Assembly: GCF_023667495.1 (NCBI RefSeq)
Contig: NZ_JAMOZL010000004.1
Span: 372,001-436,000, forward strand
From: Dyadobacter sp. MSC1_007
GTDB lineage: Bacteria; Bacteroidota; Bacteroidia; Cytophagales; Spirosomataceae
Direction of reading: 5' to 3'
DNA: 64,000 nucleotides
Every line of letters begins with the position of its first letter. Positions within the stretch are counted from its first letter, which is position 1. Below, piece after piece: positions 8,673-16,314 of this stretch. The translations under genes were made by a program, and so were the position numbers. The notes beneath the pieces were generated by a model. That model was given only the letters and a program-made list of their open reading frames with translations. It searched no databases and had not been told where the DNA came from.

Positions 8673-9968
8673 TCAGATCGCCTTTCCAACCGGAATTTTA
8701 CTCAACAGTTTCAGATCACGCGGATTGGAGGCGTCATATTGGTAAAAACCATCTTTCCCGATCAGCAGAAGCGTTTCGCCCAGCGAGATCACATCATAAG
8801 CATCGATATCTTTAAAATGAGCTAGCTGATGCTTATCGACAGCAAATTTGTCGGCTACGTCAAATACTTTAAGACCTTTCTCCCCTTCGCACAGATAAAG
8901 TGTAGGGAAGTCAATACTTAACCCATGCGGGTTTTCCATCTGATAACTTTTGATCAGCTGTGGTGAAGACGGATTGCTAATATCCACCAGATCGAGCTGG
9001 TTTTGCGTGCCTGCGCAGGCTGTTCCCGTACGTAATGTCACGTAGGCAATGTCGCCTTCTACGACCACAGGGTCACAAGCACGGCCGTGCTGGAAATTGG
9101 CGAGCTGTTTCGGCTCAGCAGGATTGGTATTGTCGTAAATGAACATCCCGGTCGACGATCCGATAAAGAGTTTATTTTTATACGGGAAAATCGTTTCAAT
9201 ACCCCAACCGACGTTTACAGTAGCGAAATCAACCGGCTTTGAAGGTGTCGTTATATTGAATAGATGCAGTGTGCTTTGTCCAACTGTATAAAGGAAGTTC
9301 TGATGAAGCGCAAACCGGGCCATTGAACCAGCTTGCCCATTGCTGCCTCCCGCGGATTGCGGAGAGGCTGATTTGGCCGCGCCACTGAACGAGGCCCTGT
9401 CAGCAATCATCCACATTATTCCACCACCCCACCAGCCTGGATTTAAGTTTTCCTCGCAGTTTACATCTACCGTTTCTGTAACCCATTCTACATTCTGGTC
9501 ATTGATGGCGCCTACGGACTCGTTAAGATTCCATGATCCGCCATCAAAGAGGCCGCTTTTAAATACATTTTTTACCCTGTCTATTTCCTTGGGACTTGCC
9601 GGATTGCTGATGTCTAATGCAACCAGGTCTGAGAAGCTATCGGCATAGAGAACATTGTCGCGCACGGCAATATCGCCGTTTCCTGGAATGGTGACAAAAG
9701 AGACAAATTTGGGACTGGAAGGATTGCTGTTGTCGATGATGTGAATTCCTTTTTTGATCTCATTGACAAAGAGATATTTGCCTTTCACATACATTTTCCC
9801 CGGCTGATCGAGCGCGCGCGGTGATTCCGCTTTTACCTTGGTGCGAAGCTCCATCAGGGAATGGGTCACAGTGGTGAAACGCCGTACCACCCGGGTTTCT
9901 TTGCATTGGTCATTGCAGGACCAGCATGCTGCTGCGATCAGGACGAATAGTAAAAGTTTAGGTTTCAT
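8673..9968 (-). CDS. LVIVD-repeat lipoprotein (beta-propeller)
   Basis: A 431-residue exported protein. The N-terminus MKPKLLLFVLIAAACWSCND contains a lipoprotein-type signal with candidate lipidated Cys at 15 or 18. The body is built of repeats of the form D-I-S/N-P-S-S-P preceded by short strands (IIDNSNPSSPKFVSF, ALDISNPASPKEIDR, IYDNTNPAEPKQLAN, LVDISNPSSPQLIKS), the LVIVD repeat, which folds as a beta-propeller. These proteins are frequent on Bacteroidota surfaces and of unknown function. It is the first gene of a three-gene operon with a barrel protein and a small exported protein. Confidence 0.88.
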   Translation of the reverse strand: MKPKLLLFVLIAAACWSCNDQCKETRVVRRFTTVTHSLMELRTKVKAESPRALDQPGKMYVKGKYLFVNEIKKGIHIIDNSNPSSPKFVSFVTIPGNGDIAVRDNVLYADSFSDLVALDISNPASPKEIDRVKNVFKSGLFDGGSWNLNESVGAINDQNVEWVTETVDVNCEENLNPGWWGGGIMWMIADRASFSGAAKSASPQSAGGSNGQAGSMARFALHQNFLYTVGQSTLHLFNITTPSKPVDFATVNVGWGIETIFPYKNKLFIGSSTGMFIYDNTNPAEPKQLANFQHGRACDPVVVEGDIAYVTLRTGTACAGTQNQLDLVDISNPSSPQLIKSYQMENPHGLSIDFPTLYLCEGEKGLKVFDVADKFAVDKHQLAHFKDIDAYDVISLGETLLLIGKDGFYQYDASNPRDLKLLSKIPVGKAI

Positions 9969-10067
9969 AGCTGCTAGTTTTAGAGGTTTGTCTAGTAAAA
10001 ATTACATTACGACTTAGGTAAATGCAGGACACATCATTTCCGTAATTAGTTGTAATACAAAACAAAA

Positions 10068-10094
10068 TCGTCCGAAAGCAAGGCCTTCGGACGA
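10068..10094. terminator. Hairpin between LVIVD and serpin genes
   Basis: TCGTCCGAA (10068-10076) and TTCGGACGA (10086-10094) form a perfect 9-bp stem with a 9-base loop. No long T-run follows, so it may only support the stronger terminator at 10107. Confidence 0.5.
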
Positions 10095-10106
10095 TAACGC
10101 ACCCCG

Positions 10107-10131
10107 AAAATACCGGCTAACCGGTATTTTT
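10107..10131 (-). terminator. Intrinsic terminator after the serpin gene
   Basis: AAAATACCGG (10107-10116) and CCGGTATTTT (10121-10130) form a perfect 10-bp stem with a CTAA loop. The A/T arms supply the U-tract on either strand. It lies about 40 bases past the serpin stop. Confidence 0.85.
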
Positions 10132-10171
10132 TATCTTTGATGTTTTTAAATGACCTGAATGTGGTCTGTTC

Positions 10172-11407
10172 CTATTTTGTTTGCGGGTTTTTAATCCTGC
10201 CCATAAACAAAATGGTATTCGAAGTTTGTTCGCTTATGATGAGACCGAATGGTCGGTCGCAAATATATCTTGGTGGCTCCTGAGGGCCCGCAGAAGTAAG
10301 TCCGACACCGATGGTCGTTACTGCTGCTGCCTCTGTACCTTGCTCGTCGATGCCTAAATAAGCATCCTGCTTTACGAAATCGACGAACAAATTCGCTGTC
10401 TTGTTTATTTTACCCAATTCGGCCGCAGTACTGAATACTTTGCTGATGCCCATCTTATTTAATGTCTTTTCGAGCTGTGCGGAATAGTCTAACGTAAATC
10501 TCGGGAGACCAACAGTCACTCCGCTTTCCTTCATTCGGCCTTGCAGCTCTTGCCATGAGGTGCCCGATAGGTCGGTCAGAGCCTGATCAATGGTATTTTG
10601 CCCGGTCGGGATCAACAAAGTCATTTTAAACTGCCCATTCCCATAAGGCAACTGCACCGCATTATATTTAGCTCCGGACGCCACTTTGAAATCGGAGCTG
10701 GCGTACATCATTTTTACGTTTTTCTCTGAGCCGTTTTCAAGTTTAAAAGGCGTATCACGTGTTTTCTTGGCGTCGAACTGATATTTCCAGTTTCCTTTGA
10801 AATACAATGCATTCAACAAAAACATCACATGGTCCGGGCTAATTTCATCCAGGACTTTTTTGATCTTTCCGTTGGTTTTGTCACTGGCCCATTGATTTAT
10901 TCTGTTCTTCGCCGCATCATCAAATGGCAGCCCTGTAATCTCAGATTCAAATGAATTCTTTAATACGCTCTGAAAATCGGGCTCAACTGTAAATCCGCTT
11001 TTATACCAAACTGAATTTGCCAGCCCAAGGCTAACTTTGGAATCCGCAACAGGCAAATCGTTGATCAGTGTTTTGTAAGCCGCGTTCAGATCGGTCGTTG
11101 AAATACCCTGCATTTTCAACGCCTTCTGGATTTCTTCGGCCGTTTCCTTTTCCGCTCCATTCAAAAGCATTCCCAATGCGATGTGAAGACTCAATGGAGA
11201 TACAAACAAATTTTCGTCTGCCGCCTGCGTTTCTTGTATTTTGTGAAGAAAATCAAATGCAAACGACGTCGTCCCTTCGGAAACCGAAGCCGGAATTTGA
11301 ACGGGATTTACCGTGTCGTCCGGACCGACATTGTCTGAATTTGTACAGCCAAACAAAAGTCCGGCTGACAATACAGAAAAGATGAATGGCTTCTTAGAAA
11401 TTTTCAT
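10172..11407 (-). CDS. Serpin family protease inhibitor, predicted lipoprotein
   Basis: A serpin of about 411 residues. I start at the ATG at 11407 (MKISKKPFIFSVLSAGLLFGC), which gives a clean lipoprotein signal with lipobox LLFGC; an ATG 15 bases upstream adds five residues. The serpin core is complete: GMLLNGAEKETAEEIQKAL, FLLNALYFKGNWKYQF, and the reactive-loop hinge GTEAAAVTTIGVG near residue 357, whose small residues mark an inhibitory rather than a structural serpin. The loop is followed by the family signature DRPFGLIISE. It probably sits in the envelope and blocks serine or cysteine proteases by a suicide mechanism. It follows the sigma/anti-sigma pair but is separated by a terminator. 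Confidence 0.92.
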   Translation of the reverse strand: MKISKKPFIFSVLSAGLLFGCTNSDNVGPDDTVNPVQIPASVSEGTTSFAFDFLHKIQETQAADENLFVSPLSLHIALGMLLNGAEKETAEEIQKALKMQGISTTDLNAAYKTLINDLPVADSKVSLGLANSVWYKSGFTVEPDFQSVLKNSFESEITGLPFDDAAKNRINQWASDKTNGKIKKVLDEISPDHVMFLLNALYFKGNWKYQFDAKKTRDTPFKLENGSEKNVKMMYASSDFKVASGAKYNAVQLPYGNGQFKMTLLIPTGQNTIDQALTDLSGTSWQELQGRMKESGVTVGLPRFTLDYSAQLEKTLNKMGISKVFSTAAELGKINKTANLFVDFVKQDAYLGIDEQGTEAAAVTTIGVGLTSAGPQEPPRYICDRPFGLIISEQTSNTILFMGRIKNPQTK

Positions 11408-11431
11408 GGCTAACAGATGCAAATCCTTTTT

Positions 11432-11454
11432 AAAAAATCTACAAAGGGTAGATT
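11432..11454 (-). terminator. Intrinsic terminator after the anti-sigma gene
   Basis: AATCTAC (11436-11442) and GTAGATT (11448-11454) form a 7-bp stem with a 5-base loop, followed on the minus strand by a T-run. It separates the sigma/anti-sigma transcript from the serpin gene. Confidence 0.7.
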
Positions 11455-11495
11455 CAAAAAGGTAGGTAATGGTTGGAACAGTCTCCTAAATTCTA

Positions 11496-12986
11496 TTAAA
11501 AAGAATATCGGACACCCCATGACACCCCATACAAATAAGGGTGCGATTCGAGGCTCTGATTTGATTTGAAGCCGGAAGAGACCGCTTTTTGATAAGAGCC
11601 CGTCAGGTTTGCATTCCATTTGGATGAAAGGCGATAGTTAAATCGCAGTCCTGTCGTCGCTGCCCAGTTCATTCCCCGATAAATATCATCGCTTGCGGAG
11701 GTCCTGATAATTTCTCCTGACGCCGATTCGAGTTCGTTACTTAAAAAGAAATTAGCCATCATGCCACCCAGCAGCGAATAACTCAAACGCTTGTCTGGAT
11801 TGATTGTAAAACCCGCTTGTACAGGCAATTGAAGGTAATGGTAGTTGTTACTTACCTTTTTATCGACGTCGATGTACAATGCTCCGTTATTGAAATTATT
11901 CATTTTATCCGCTGGGCTTGCGTCGGCGGACGAGAGTCCAGCCAATGCATTTTCCAGTACGTTTGCTGCTGCGCTGTTATACGCATTCAACACATATCCG
12001 CCCCCTTGATAATTCGAATTACCCTTTAGATAACTCACTCCCATTTCCACAGACCAGTGCTTGGAAAGTCGCATTCCGCCTTGTGTTTGCAAAGCATAAG
12101 AAATGCCAGATTCGCTCGACCCCGAAACAGATTTCTTGTTGGAAACATTTTGAGCCGAAAACGCCATAGGCGCCTCTTTCACTTTAAGGTCAGGATTAAA
12201 CGAAGCGGGCATCAGGCCCAATGCTGCCCAATACTCTTTGTGCTTCGGAGGTGCTACCGGTTCTTCTATTTGCGTTTGAGGACGGAAGAAAACATATCGT
12301 TTTTGCACGTGAACATCCAGGTTGCGGTATGGCAGCGATGCCAGCATTTCCGCCGTAGTTGTCAGTTCTTTCGCTGGTTCAGCTATTGCTACTACACTTT
12401 CCGGGACGGATGGGCTCACCGGTGATGCCGTTTGCAGTTCTTTTGCAACTTTACTATTGTTGGTGTCGAGGCCTTTTTCTTTCGAATAACCCGCAAGGCT
12501 CTCACCTTTTACCACAGACGGTCTTTGAGATCGTACGCTCCGAAGCTTATCCTTTTTAGTTGTTACAGAGGCGATTGCGCTCGATCCTGCATCATTTTGT
12601 TCAGCTGATGCGGCACCATTGTTCTCATTTACGCCGTCCCGCGATGGCTTATCAGTCGTTGAGTTTGCTATTTCAGGATTTGAAGGAATTTCTTTTTGCT
12701 CAGCCGGCTTTTGAATGGCTATCTTGTTTTCACCAGCGCTTTCAATCTGCTTGTTATCATTGGCATACCACAGTCCTACGCCCACAAACAGCAATGCTGC
12801 TACCGACGCCGCCGCATACCATAGCCGCGGCGACTGCCACCAAAGTGGAAGAATCTTATCCTTTCCCTCATCAAGACGCGCCTCTATCCCCTCCCACACG
12901 GACGGCGGAGGAGTTTCAGAAGCCCCTTGAAAGGCTTTTTTCCACTCTTCTTCAAAATTGTTTATTTCGGACGGATCCATCGTCAA
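11496..12986 (-). CDS. Anti-sigma factor fused to an outer-membrane beta-barrel (Dma-like)
   Basis: A 496-residue protein with three parts. Residues 1-50 are a charged cytoplasmic head (NNFEEEWKKAFQG, then PPPSVWEGIEARLDE), as found in anti-sigma factors of Bacteroidota. Residues 54-74 form one transmembrane helix (LWYAAASVAALLFVGVGLWYA). Residues 75 to about 270 are a long Ser/Asn/Lys/Glu-rich, probably disordered stretch. The last 200 residues alternate like a small beta-barrel and end in YGVSWGVRYSF with terminal Phe. This matches the dual membrane-spanning anti-sigma factors (Dma) described in Bacteroides thetaiotaomicron. The gene overlaps the upstream ECF sigma gene by 35 bases, as expected for a cognate pair. 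The start could also be the Met two codons later. Confidence 0.8.
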   Translation of the reverse strand: MTMDPSEINNFEEEWKKAFQGASETPPPSVWEGIEARLDEGKDKILPLWWQSPRLWYAAASVAALLFVGVGLWYANDNKQIESAGENKIAIQKPAEQKEIPSNPEIANSTTDKPSRDGVNENNGAASAEQNDAGSSAIASVTTKKDKLRSVRSQRPSVVKGESLAGYSKEKGLDTNNSKVAKELQTASPVSPSVPESVVAIAEPAKELTTTAEMLASLPYRNLDVHVQKRYVFFRPQTQIEEPVAPPKHKEYWAALGLMPASFNPDLKVKEAPMAFSAQNVSNKKSVSGSSESGISYALQTQGGMRLSKHWSVEMGVSYLKGNSNYQGGGYVLNAYNSAAANVLENALAGLSSADASPADKMNNFNNGALYIDVDKKVSNNYHYLQLPVQAGFTINPDKRLSYSLLGGMMANFFLSNELESASGEIIRTSASDDIYRGMNWAATTGLRFNYRLSSKWNANLTGSYQKAVSSGFKSNQSLESHPYLYGVSWGVRYSF

Positions 12987-13521
12987 ATCTTTTTTCCTTA
13001 TTCAATTTTTGTTGAAGGAGACTTCTTGCACGTGAATATTGTGACTTTGATGTTCCTTCCGAGATCCCCAACTTTTGGGCGATCTCATTGTGCTGATAAC
13101 CTTCAATCGCATAAAGATTGAAGATCGTCTGGCACCCGGGTGGTAATTCATGAATCAGTTCCAGCAATTGCTGCATCTGAAAATTGCCCAGGGTAAATTC
13201 TTTATCTGCAATGCCGTTGTGATGTATATCTATGTCATCCAGTTCTTTAAGGTGCTTCTGCTGTCTCAGATGGTTCAATGCTGTGTTCACCACCACCGAC
13301 CTCAACCAATATTCCAGCGGGCTATCATTCCTGAAAGAATCTATATTTTCATAAATCTTGATAAACGCGTCTTGCAACACGTCCTCGGCATCAGCACGAT
13401 TTTTGGTATACCGCAAACAGATAGCAAACAACTTTCCCCCAAAAACATCATAAAGCTGTTTCTGGGCGATCCGGTTGCGCTGCTTGCAGCCTTTCACCAA
13501 TTCCTGTTCGTTAAAGGTCAT
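12952..13521 (-). CDS. ECF-type RNA polymerase sigma factor
   Basis: A 189-residue sigma-70 family factor with only regions 2 and 4. Region 2 (about 22-92) contains LRYTKNRADAEDVLQDAFIK and SPLEYWLRSVVVNTALNHLR, the core-binding and -10 recognition helices. Region 4 (about 125-175) contains LPPGCQTIFNLYAIEGYQHNE and LGISEGTSKSQYSRARSLL, a -35 recognition helix-turn-helix. The 3' end overlaps the Dma-like anti-sigma gene, indicating translational coupling and a sigma/anti-sigma pair. It should respond to an envelope signal passed through that protein; its regulon is not visible, but a downstream serpin gene is a candidate. Confidence 0.93.
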   Translation of the reverse strand: MTFNEQELVKGCKQRNRIAQKQLYDVFGGKLFAICLRYTKNRADAEDVLQDAFIKIYENIDSFRNDSPLEYWLRSVVVNTALNHLRQQKHLKELDDIDIHHNGIADKEFTLGNFQMQQLLELIHELPPGCQTIFNLYAIEGYQHNEIAQKLGISEGTSKSQYSRARSLLQQKLNKEKRFDDGSVRNKQF

Positions 13522-13674
13522 CCGAAGGTTAGGGGTGCTTCGTTCGGTTTGTTATTAAATTCAGCACCTCTACCCATAAGATAGTCGATTACTGCTGCGT
13601 TATGTTCCGGCTTGCGCATTGCAATCCGTTGTATTAGGCATGACACACTCATATGCAAAAAGGTTGGAAATAAC

Positions 13675-13686
13675 CGATAATTATCG
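13675..13686. promoter_or_regulatory. 12-bp palindrome in a divergent promoter region
   Basis: CGATAATTATCG is a perfect palindrome lying between the divergent sigma and muconolactone-isomerase-like genes. It could be an operator, but 12-base palindromes of this AT content also arise by chance. Confidence 0.25.
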
Positions 13687-13743
13687 TAACTCAGCCGTAG
13701 GTTAACTCAAGGAACTATTCAGCGATACATATCATTTAATTAG

Positions 13744-13772
13744 TTGCACCGTTATGGTGTACGGTATTTTTG
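13744..13772 (+). promoter_or_regulatory. Bacteroidota-type promoter for the 13794 gene
   Basis: TATTTTTG at 13765-13772 matches the Bacteroidota -7 element TAnnTTTG exactly. TTG at 13744-13746 lies 18 bases upstream, an acceptable -33 spacing. Transcription would begin about 15-20 bases before the ATG at 13794. Confidence 0.55.
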
Positions 13773-13793
13773 TAATCCTAACTTCTATCGCCC

Positions 13794-14090
13794 ATGAGCC
13801 AATATATGGTTGAAATCCAGCTTCCGGCTGTCATGTCGGAAGATTTCACAGCAAAAATACCTGCTCAGAGAAAAAAAGTTAATGAATTGATGGAGCAGGG
13901 CAGGCTAATGTCCTATGCGTTATCCGATGATTACTCCAGGCTCTGGTGCGTGGTACGAGCAGAAAGTGAATTTGAAGTAATGTCCCTGGTTTCGGAATTC
14001 CCGCTGATCGATTATATGGACCCAAAAATTTCTAAGCTGATGTTTAACAATGTAGTTGCCCTCAGGCTTCCGATGTTTTCACTCAACTAG
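13794..14090 (+). CDS. Muconolactone Delta-isomerase-like small protein
   Basis: A 98-residue protein whose pattern follows muconolactone isomerase: an N-terminal strand (QYMVEIQLP), a helix with RKKVNELMEQGRLMS, a strand with SRLWCVVRAES and the ending FPLIDYMDPKISKLM, comparable to the family's LP-LFPYM segment. The fold is a ferredoxin-like barrel that works as an oligomer. No other aromatic-degradation genes are near, so a catabolic role is doubtful; it may be a diverged paralogue. It is monocistronic with a promoter and a terminator of its own. Confidence 0.7.
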   Translation: MSQYMVEIQLPAVMSEDFTAKIPAQRKKVNELMEQGRLMSYALSDDYSRLWCVVRAESEFEVMSLVSEFPLIDYMDPKISKLMFNNVVALRLPMFSLN

Positions 14091-14106
14091 TTATAGGGAA
14101 ACCTGC

Positions 14107-14139
14107 AAGGCCTCACTGCAAGAAGCGGTGAGGCCTTTT
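14107..14139. terminator. Bidirectional terminator between convergent genes
   Basis: AAGGCCTCAC (14107-14116) and GTGAGGCCTT (14128-14137) form a perfect 10-bp stem with an 11-base loop, ending in TTTT on the plus strand. Confidence 0.85.
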
Positions 14140-14149
14140 ATTGCCTTTC

Positions 14150-14635
14150 TTACAATTTTCTGCTGATAAGCGCCGCGATCTTCTCGATCTCACGGGCATC
14201 GGTCTCCGAAAAATCATCCAACTGGTCGCTGTCCACATCTATCACCATTGCAACAGTGCCATTTCTGTTAAAAACAGGTACCACAATTTCCGATTTGGAT
14301 GCAGAACTGCACGCAATATGTCCGGGAAATGCTTCTACATCCGGCACCAAAATCGTCTCTTTTCTGGTATATGCCGCTCCGCAAACTCCCTTATGAAATG
14401 GGATCCTGGTACAAGCAAGCGGGCCTTGAAACGGCCCCAGAACGAGCTGTCCTTCCTTAACCAGATAAAAACCCACCCAAAAGAAACCAAATGCTTCTTT
14501 TAGTACCGCCGATATGTTGGCAAGGTTTGCTATCAGGTCACTTTCATCGCCAATGAGCGCTTCCAGTTGAGGGAATAACGCCTCATAAATAGCAGATCTG
14601 TCTGTATCTGTAGGTATAAATAGTTCTTCCGCCAT
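14150..14635 (-). CDS. msrC: Free methionine-(R)-sulfoxide reductase (GAF domain)
   Basis: A 161-residue single-GAF-domain enzyme that should reduce free methionine-R-sulfoxide using thioredoxin, a cytoplasmic oxidative repair function. The three family cysteines are all present: Cys75 in LACTRIP, Cys85 in KGVCGAAY and Cys109 in GHIACSSAS, equivalent to Cys84, Cys94 and Cys118 of the E. coli enzyme. Flanking residues (VGFYLV, LGPFQGP, SEIVVPVF) also match. Length fits the family. It reads toward the small isomerase-like gene and shares its terminator. Confidence 0.93.
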   Translation of the reverse strand: MAEELFIPTDTDRSAIYEALFPQLEALIGDESDLIANLANISAVLKEAFGFFWVGFYLVKEGQLVLGPFQGPLACTRIPFHKGVCGAAYTRKETILVPDVEAFPGHIACSSASKSEIVVPVFNRNGTVAMVIDVDSDQLDDFSETDAREIEKIAALISRKL

Positions 14636-14763
14636 TTCTTTAGATTAATATCAATTCACCACTAACACGAACAGCGTTTGATAAGTTTTTAATTGAAATA
14701 TTGATCCCCATTTTAATTAAAAACTTTCGGGGAGGGAGGTGCGCCGGGATTTACCGGGCAAAG

Positions 14764-14799
14764 AAAAAAGCCCTTAGTCAGAATCACCGAGGGCTTTTT
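14764..14799. terminator. Terminator at the end of the leu genes
   Basis: AAAAAGCCCT (14765-14774) and AGGGCTTTTT (14790-14799) form a perfect 10-bp stem with a 15-base loop and A/T tails on both sides. On the minus strand it lies 100 bases after the leuA stop. Confidence 0.85.
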
Positions 14800-14898
14800 G
14801 CAATCTGATGGATGTTATTGAATATGTAATCTTACAAAAAATTCTTTAAAACATCAAATTCAGATTCAAGCTGTTAACTATTTCTAATGATATTCTAA

Positions 14899-16053
14899 TT
14901 AAACTACTACCGCTGTCCGTGCCAGTTCTACCAGATCCGCATCGTTGACTTCTTTCTTCAAATCTGCTACTTCCAGGAACCGCGTATAAAGCTCATCAAG
15001 CGTTACTTTTTCAAAACTAAACCCTAAAAGCTCCAACCGGTGCTTCAATGCATGGCGGCCACTTCTGGCAGTAAGTACAATATCCGACTTATCAACTCCC
15101 ACATCGTGTGGATTCATGATTTCGTAGTTCAATGTGTTTTTCAGGAAGCCATCCTGGTGAATGCCCGACGAATGCGCGAATGCATTTCGTCCGACGATCG
15201 CCTTGTTTGCCTGTACTGGCATACGCATCATTTTGGACACCAATTGGCTGGTCGGATAAATGTGTTGCGTATTCACACCCGTTTCCAGGCCAAGTTCTTT
15301 GTGTACATTCAATGCCATCACCACTTCTTCCAGAGAGGTATTTCCGGCCCGTTCTCCGATACCGTTAATAGTCACTTCCACCTGGCGGGCTCCCTGATTA
15401 ATCCCTGCGATAGAGTTAGCCGTCGCAAGGCCCAAATCATTGTGACAGTGAATGGAAATTGTTGCTTTATGTATGTTCGAAACGTGTTCGAATATGTATT
15501 TGATCTTGCCACCATATTCGTCGGGAAGACAATAACCTGTCGTATCAGGAATGTTCACGACAGTTGCTCCCGCTCCGATCACCGCTTCCACCAACTGTGC
15601 CAGAAAAACCAGATCAGCGCGACCGGCATCTTCGCAGTAAAATTCAACATCCTCTACCTTGCTTTTTGCGTATTTCGTTGCTGCAATTGCCCTTTCGATG
15701 ATTTTCTCGCGCGTTGTATTGAATTTGTGCTGAATATGGATGTCGGATGAGCCGATACCCGTATGTATCCTGCCACGCCTTGCATATTGCAATGCGTCCG
15801 CAGCCGCGTCGATATCGCCCTGCACTGCACGCGAAAGCGCGCAAATGATCGGTTCGCGTACCGCTTTTGAAATTTCTACCACCGAACGGAAATCACCCGG
15901 ACTTGATACAGGAAAACCAGCTTCGATAATATCTACCCCTAGTACTTCGAGTTGCTTGGCTACAACAATCTTTTCTTCAGTAGTTAATTGGCTGCCTGGC
16001 ACCTGCTCGCCGTCTCGTAAAGTTGTGTCGAAGATCTGAACTCGATTACTCAT
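14899..16053 (-). CDS. leuA: 2-isopropylmalate synthase, short form without allosteric domain
   Basis: The first committed enzyme of leucine synthesis, joining acetyl-CoA and 2-ketoisovalerate. The catalytic TIM barrel is complete: [13 protein letters not shown] near the N-terminus, [13 protein letters not shown], the metal-ligand motif HCHNDLG, and [12 protein letters not shown]; the active-site segment [13 protein letters not shown] follows. The 384-residue protein ends after the subdomain helices and lacks the roughly 120-residue C-terminal LeuA dimerisation domain that binds leucine, so it should be insensitive to leucine feedback. Short forms of this kind occur in other Bacteroidota. The gene has its own promoter, leader peptide and attenuator 50-200 bases upstream. 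Confidence 0.93.
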   Translation of the reverse strand: MSNRVQIFDTTLRDGEQVPGSQLTTEEKIVVAKQLEVLGVDIIEAGFPVSSPGDFRSVVEISKAVREPIICALSRAVQGDIDAAADALQYARRGRIHTGIGSSDIHIQHKFNTTREKIIERAIAATKYAKSKVEDVEFYCEDAGRADLVFLAQLVEAVIGAGATVVNIPDTTGYCLPDEYGGKIKYIFEHVSNIHKATISIHCHNDLGLATANSIAGINQGARQVEVTINGIGERAGNTSLEEVVMALNVHKELGLETGVNTQHIYPTSQLVSKMMRMPVQANKAIVGRNAFAHSSGIHQDGFLKNTLNYEIMNPHDVGVDKSDIVLTARSGRHALKHRLELLGFSFEKVTLDELYTRFLEVADLKKEVNDADLVELARTAVVV

Positions 16054-16103
16054 TGGTGGGTATTAATTTTTTTATGGGACACGAATTTAACAATTTTCAA
16101 ACA

Positions 16104-16137
16104 ATATAAAACCCTTTCCTGATCGGGGAAAGGGTTT
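16104..16137 (-). terminator. Attenuator terminator upstream of leuA
   Basis: On the minus strand AAACCCTTTCC (16137-16127) and GGAAAGGGTTT (16119-16109) form a perfect 11-bp stem with a 7-base loop, followed by TATATT. It sits between the leader peptide and leuA. Its first arm can instead pair for 8 bp (16126-16133) with 16157-16164 just past the leader stop, giving an antiterminator. A further 7-bp pairing joins 16197-16203 (inside the leader) to 16153-16159. Confidence 0.78.
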
Positions 16138-16168
16138 AGAACTTGTCAAAACATAACCTTTCCCGCTT

Positions 16169-16216
16169 TCACGGAATTATCTGAATTAGTAGATTTAGGT
16201 TATTTGTTGTTCTCAT
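16169..16216 (-). CDS. leuL: Leucine leader peptide of the leuA attenuator
   Basis: A 15-codon reading frame, MRTTNNLNLLIQIIP, with ATG at 16216-16214 and TGA at 16171-16169. Three of the codons are CTA leucine codons (positions 7, 9, 10) followed by three isoleucines. It is followed by mutually exclusive hairpins and a terminator before leuA. A ribosome stalled at codons 7-10 would cover the first pairing segment and leave 16157-16164 free to block the terminator; a ribosome that reaches the stop would cover 16157-16164 and allow termination. This is the organisation of enterobacterial leuL. No strong Shine-Dalgarno site is seen, which is normal for Bacteroidota. Translation is inferred, not shown. 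Confidence 0.72.
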   Translation of the reverse strand: MRTTNNLNLLIQIIP

Positions 16217-16256
16217 TTTAATTTTGCGAAAATTCGCTAACCGCGAGTTTCTTCTG

Positions 16257-16287
16257 CAAAGAAAGCATAAGTTTTTATTGCGACAAA
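16257..16287 (-). promoter_or_regulatory. Candidate promoter for the leuL-leuA transcript
   Basis: On the minus strand TTTG (16287-16284) is followed after 19 bases by TTTCTTTG (16264-16257), one base from the Bacteroidota -7 consensus TAnnTTTG. The start site would fall about 30-35 bases before the leader ATG. Confidence 0.45.
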
Positions 16288-16314
16288 TAATATTTGGCAA
16301 AACTTTGCAATTAT

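Noticed and set aside
16214-16268. A second short frame (MLSLQKKLAVSEFSQN) upstream of leuL
   Set aside because: It has only three scattered leucines and overlaps the putative promoter -7 element, so the CTA-rich frame fits better.
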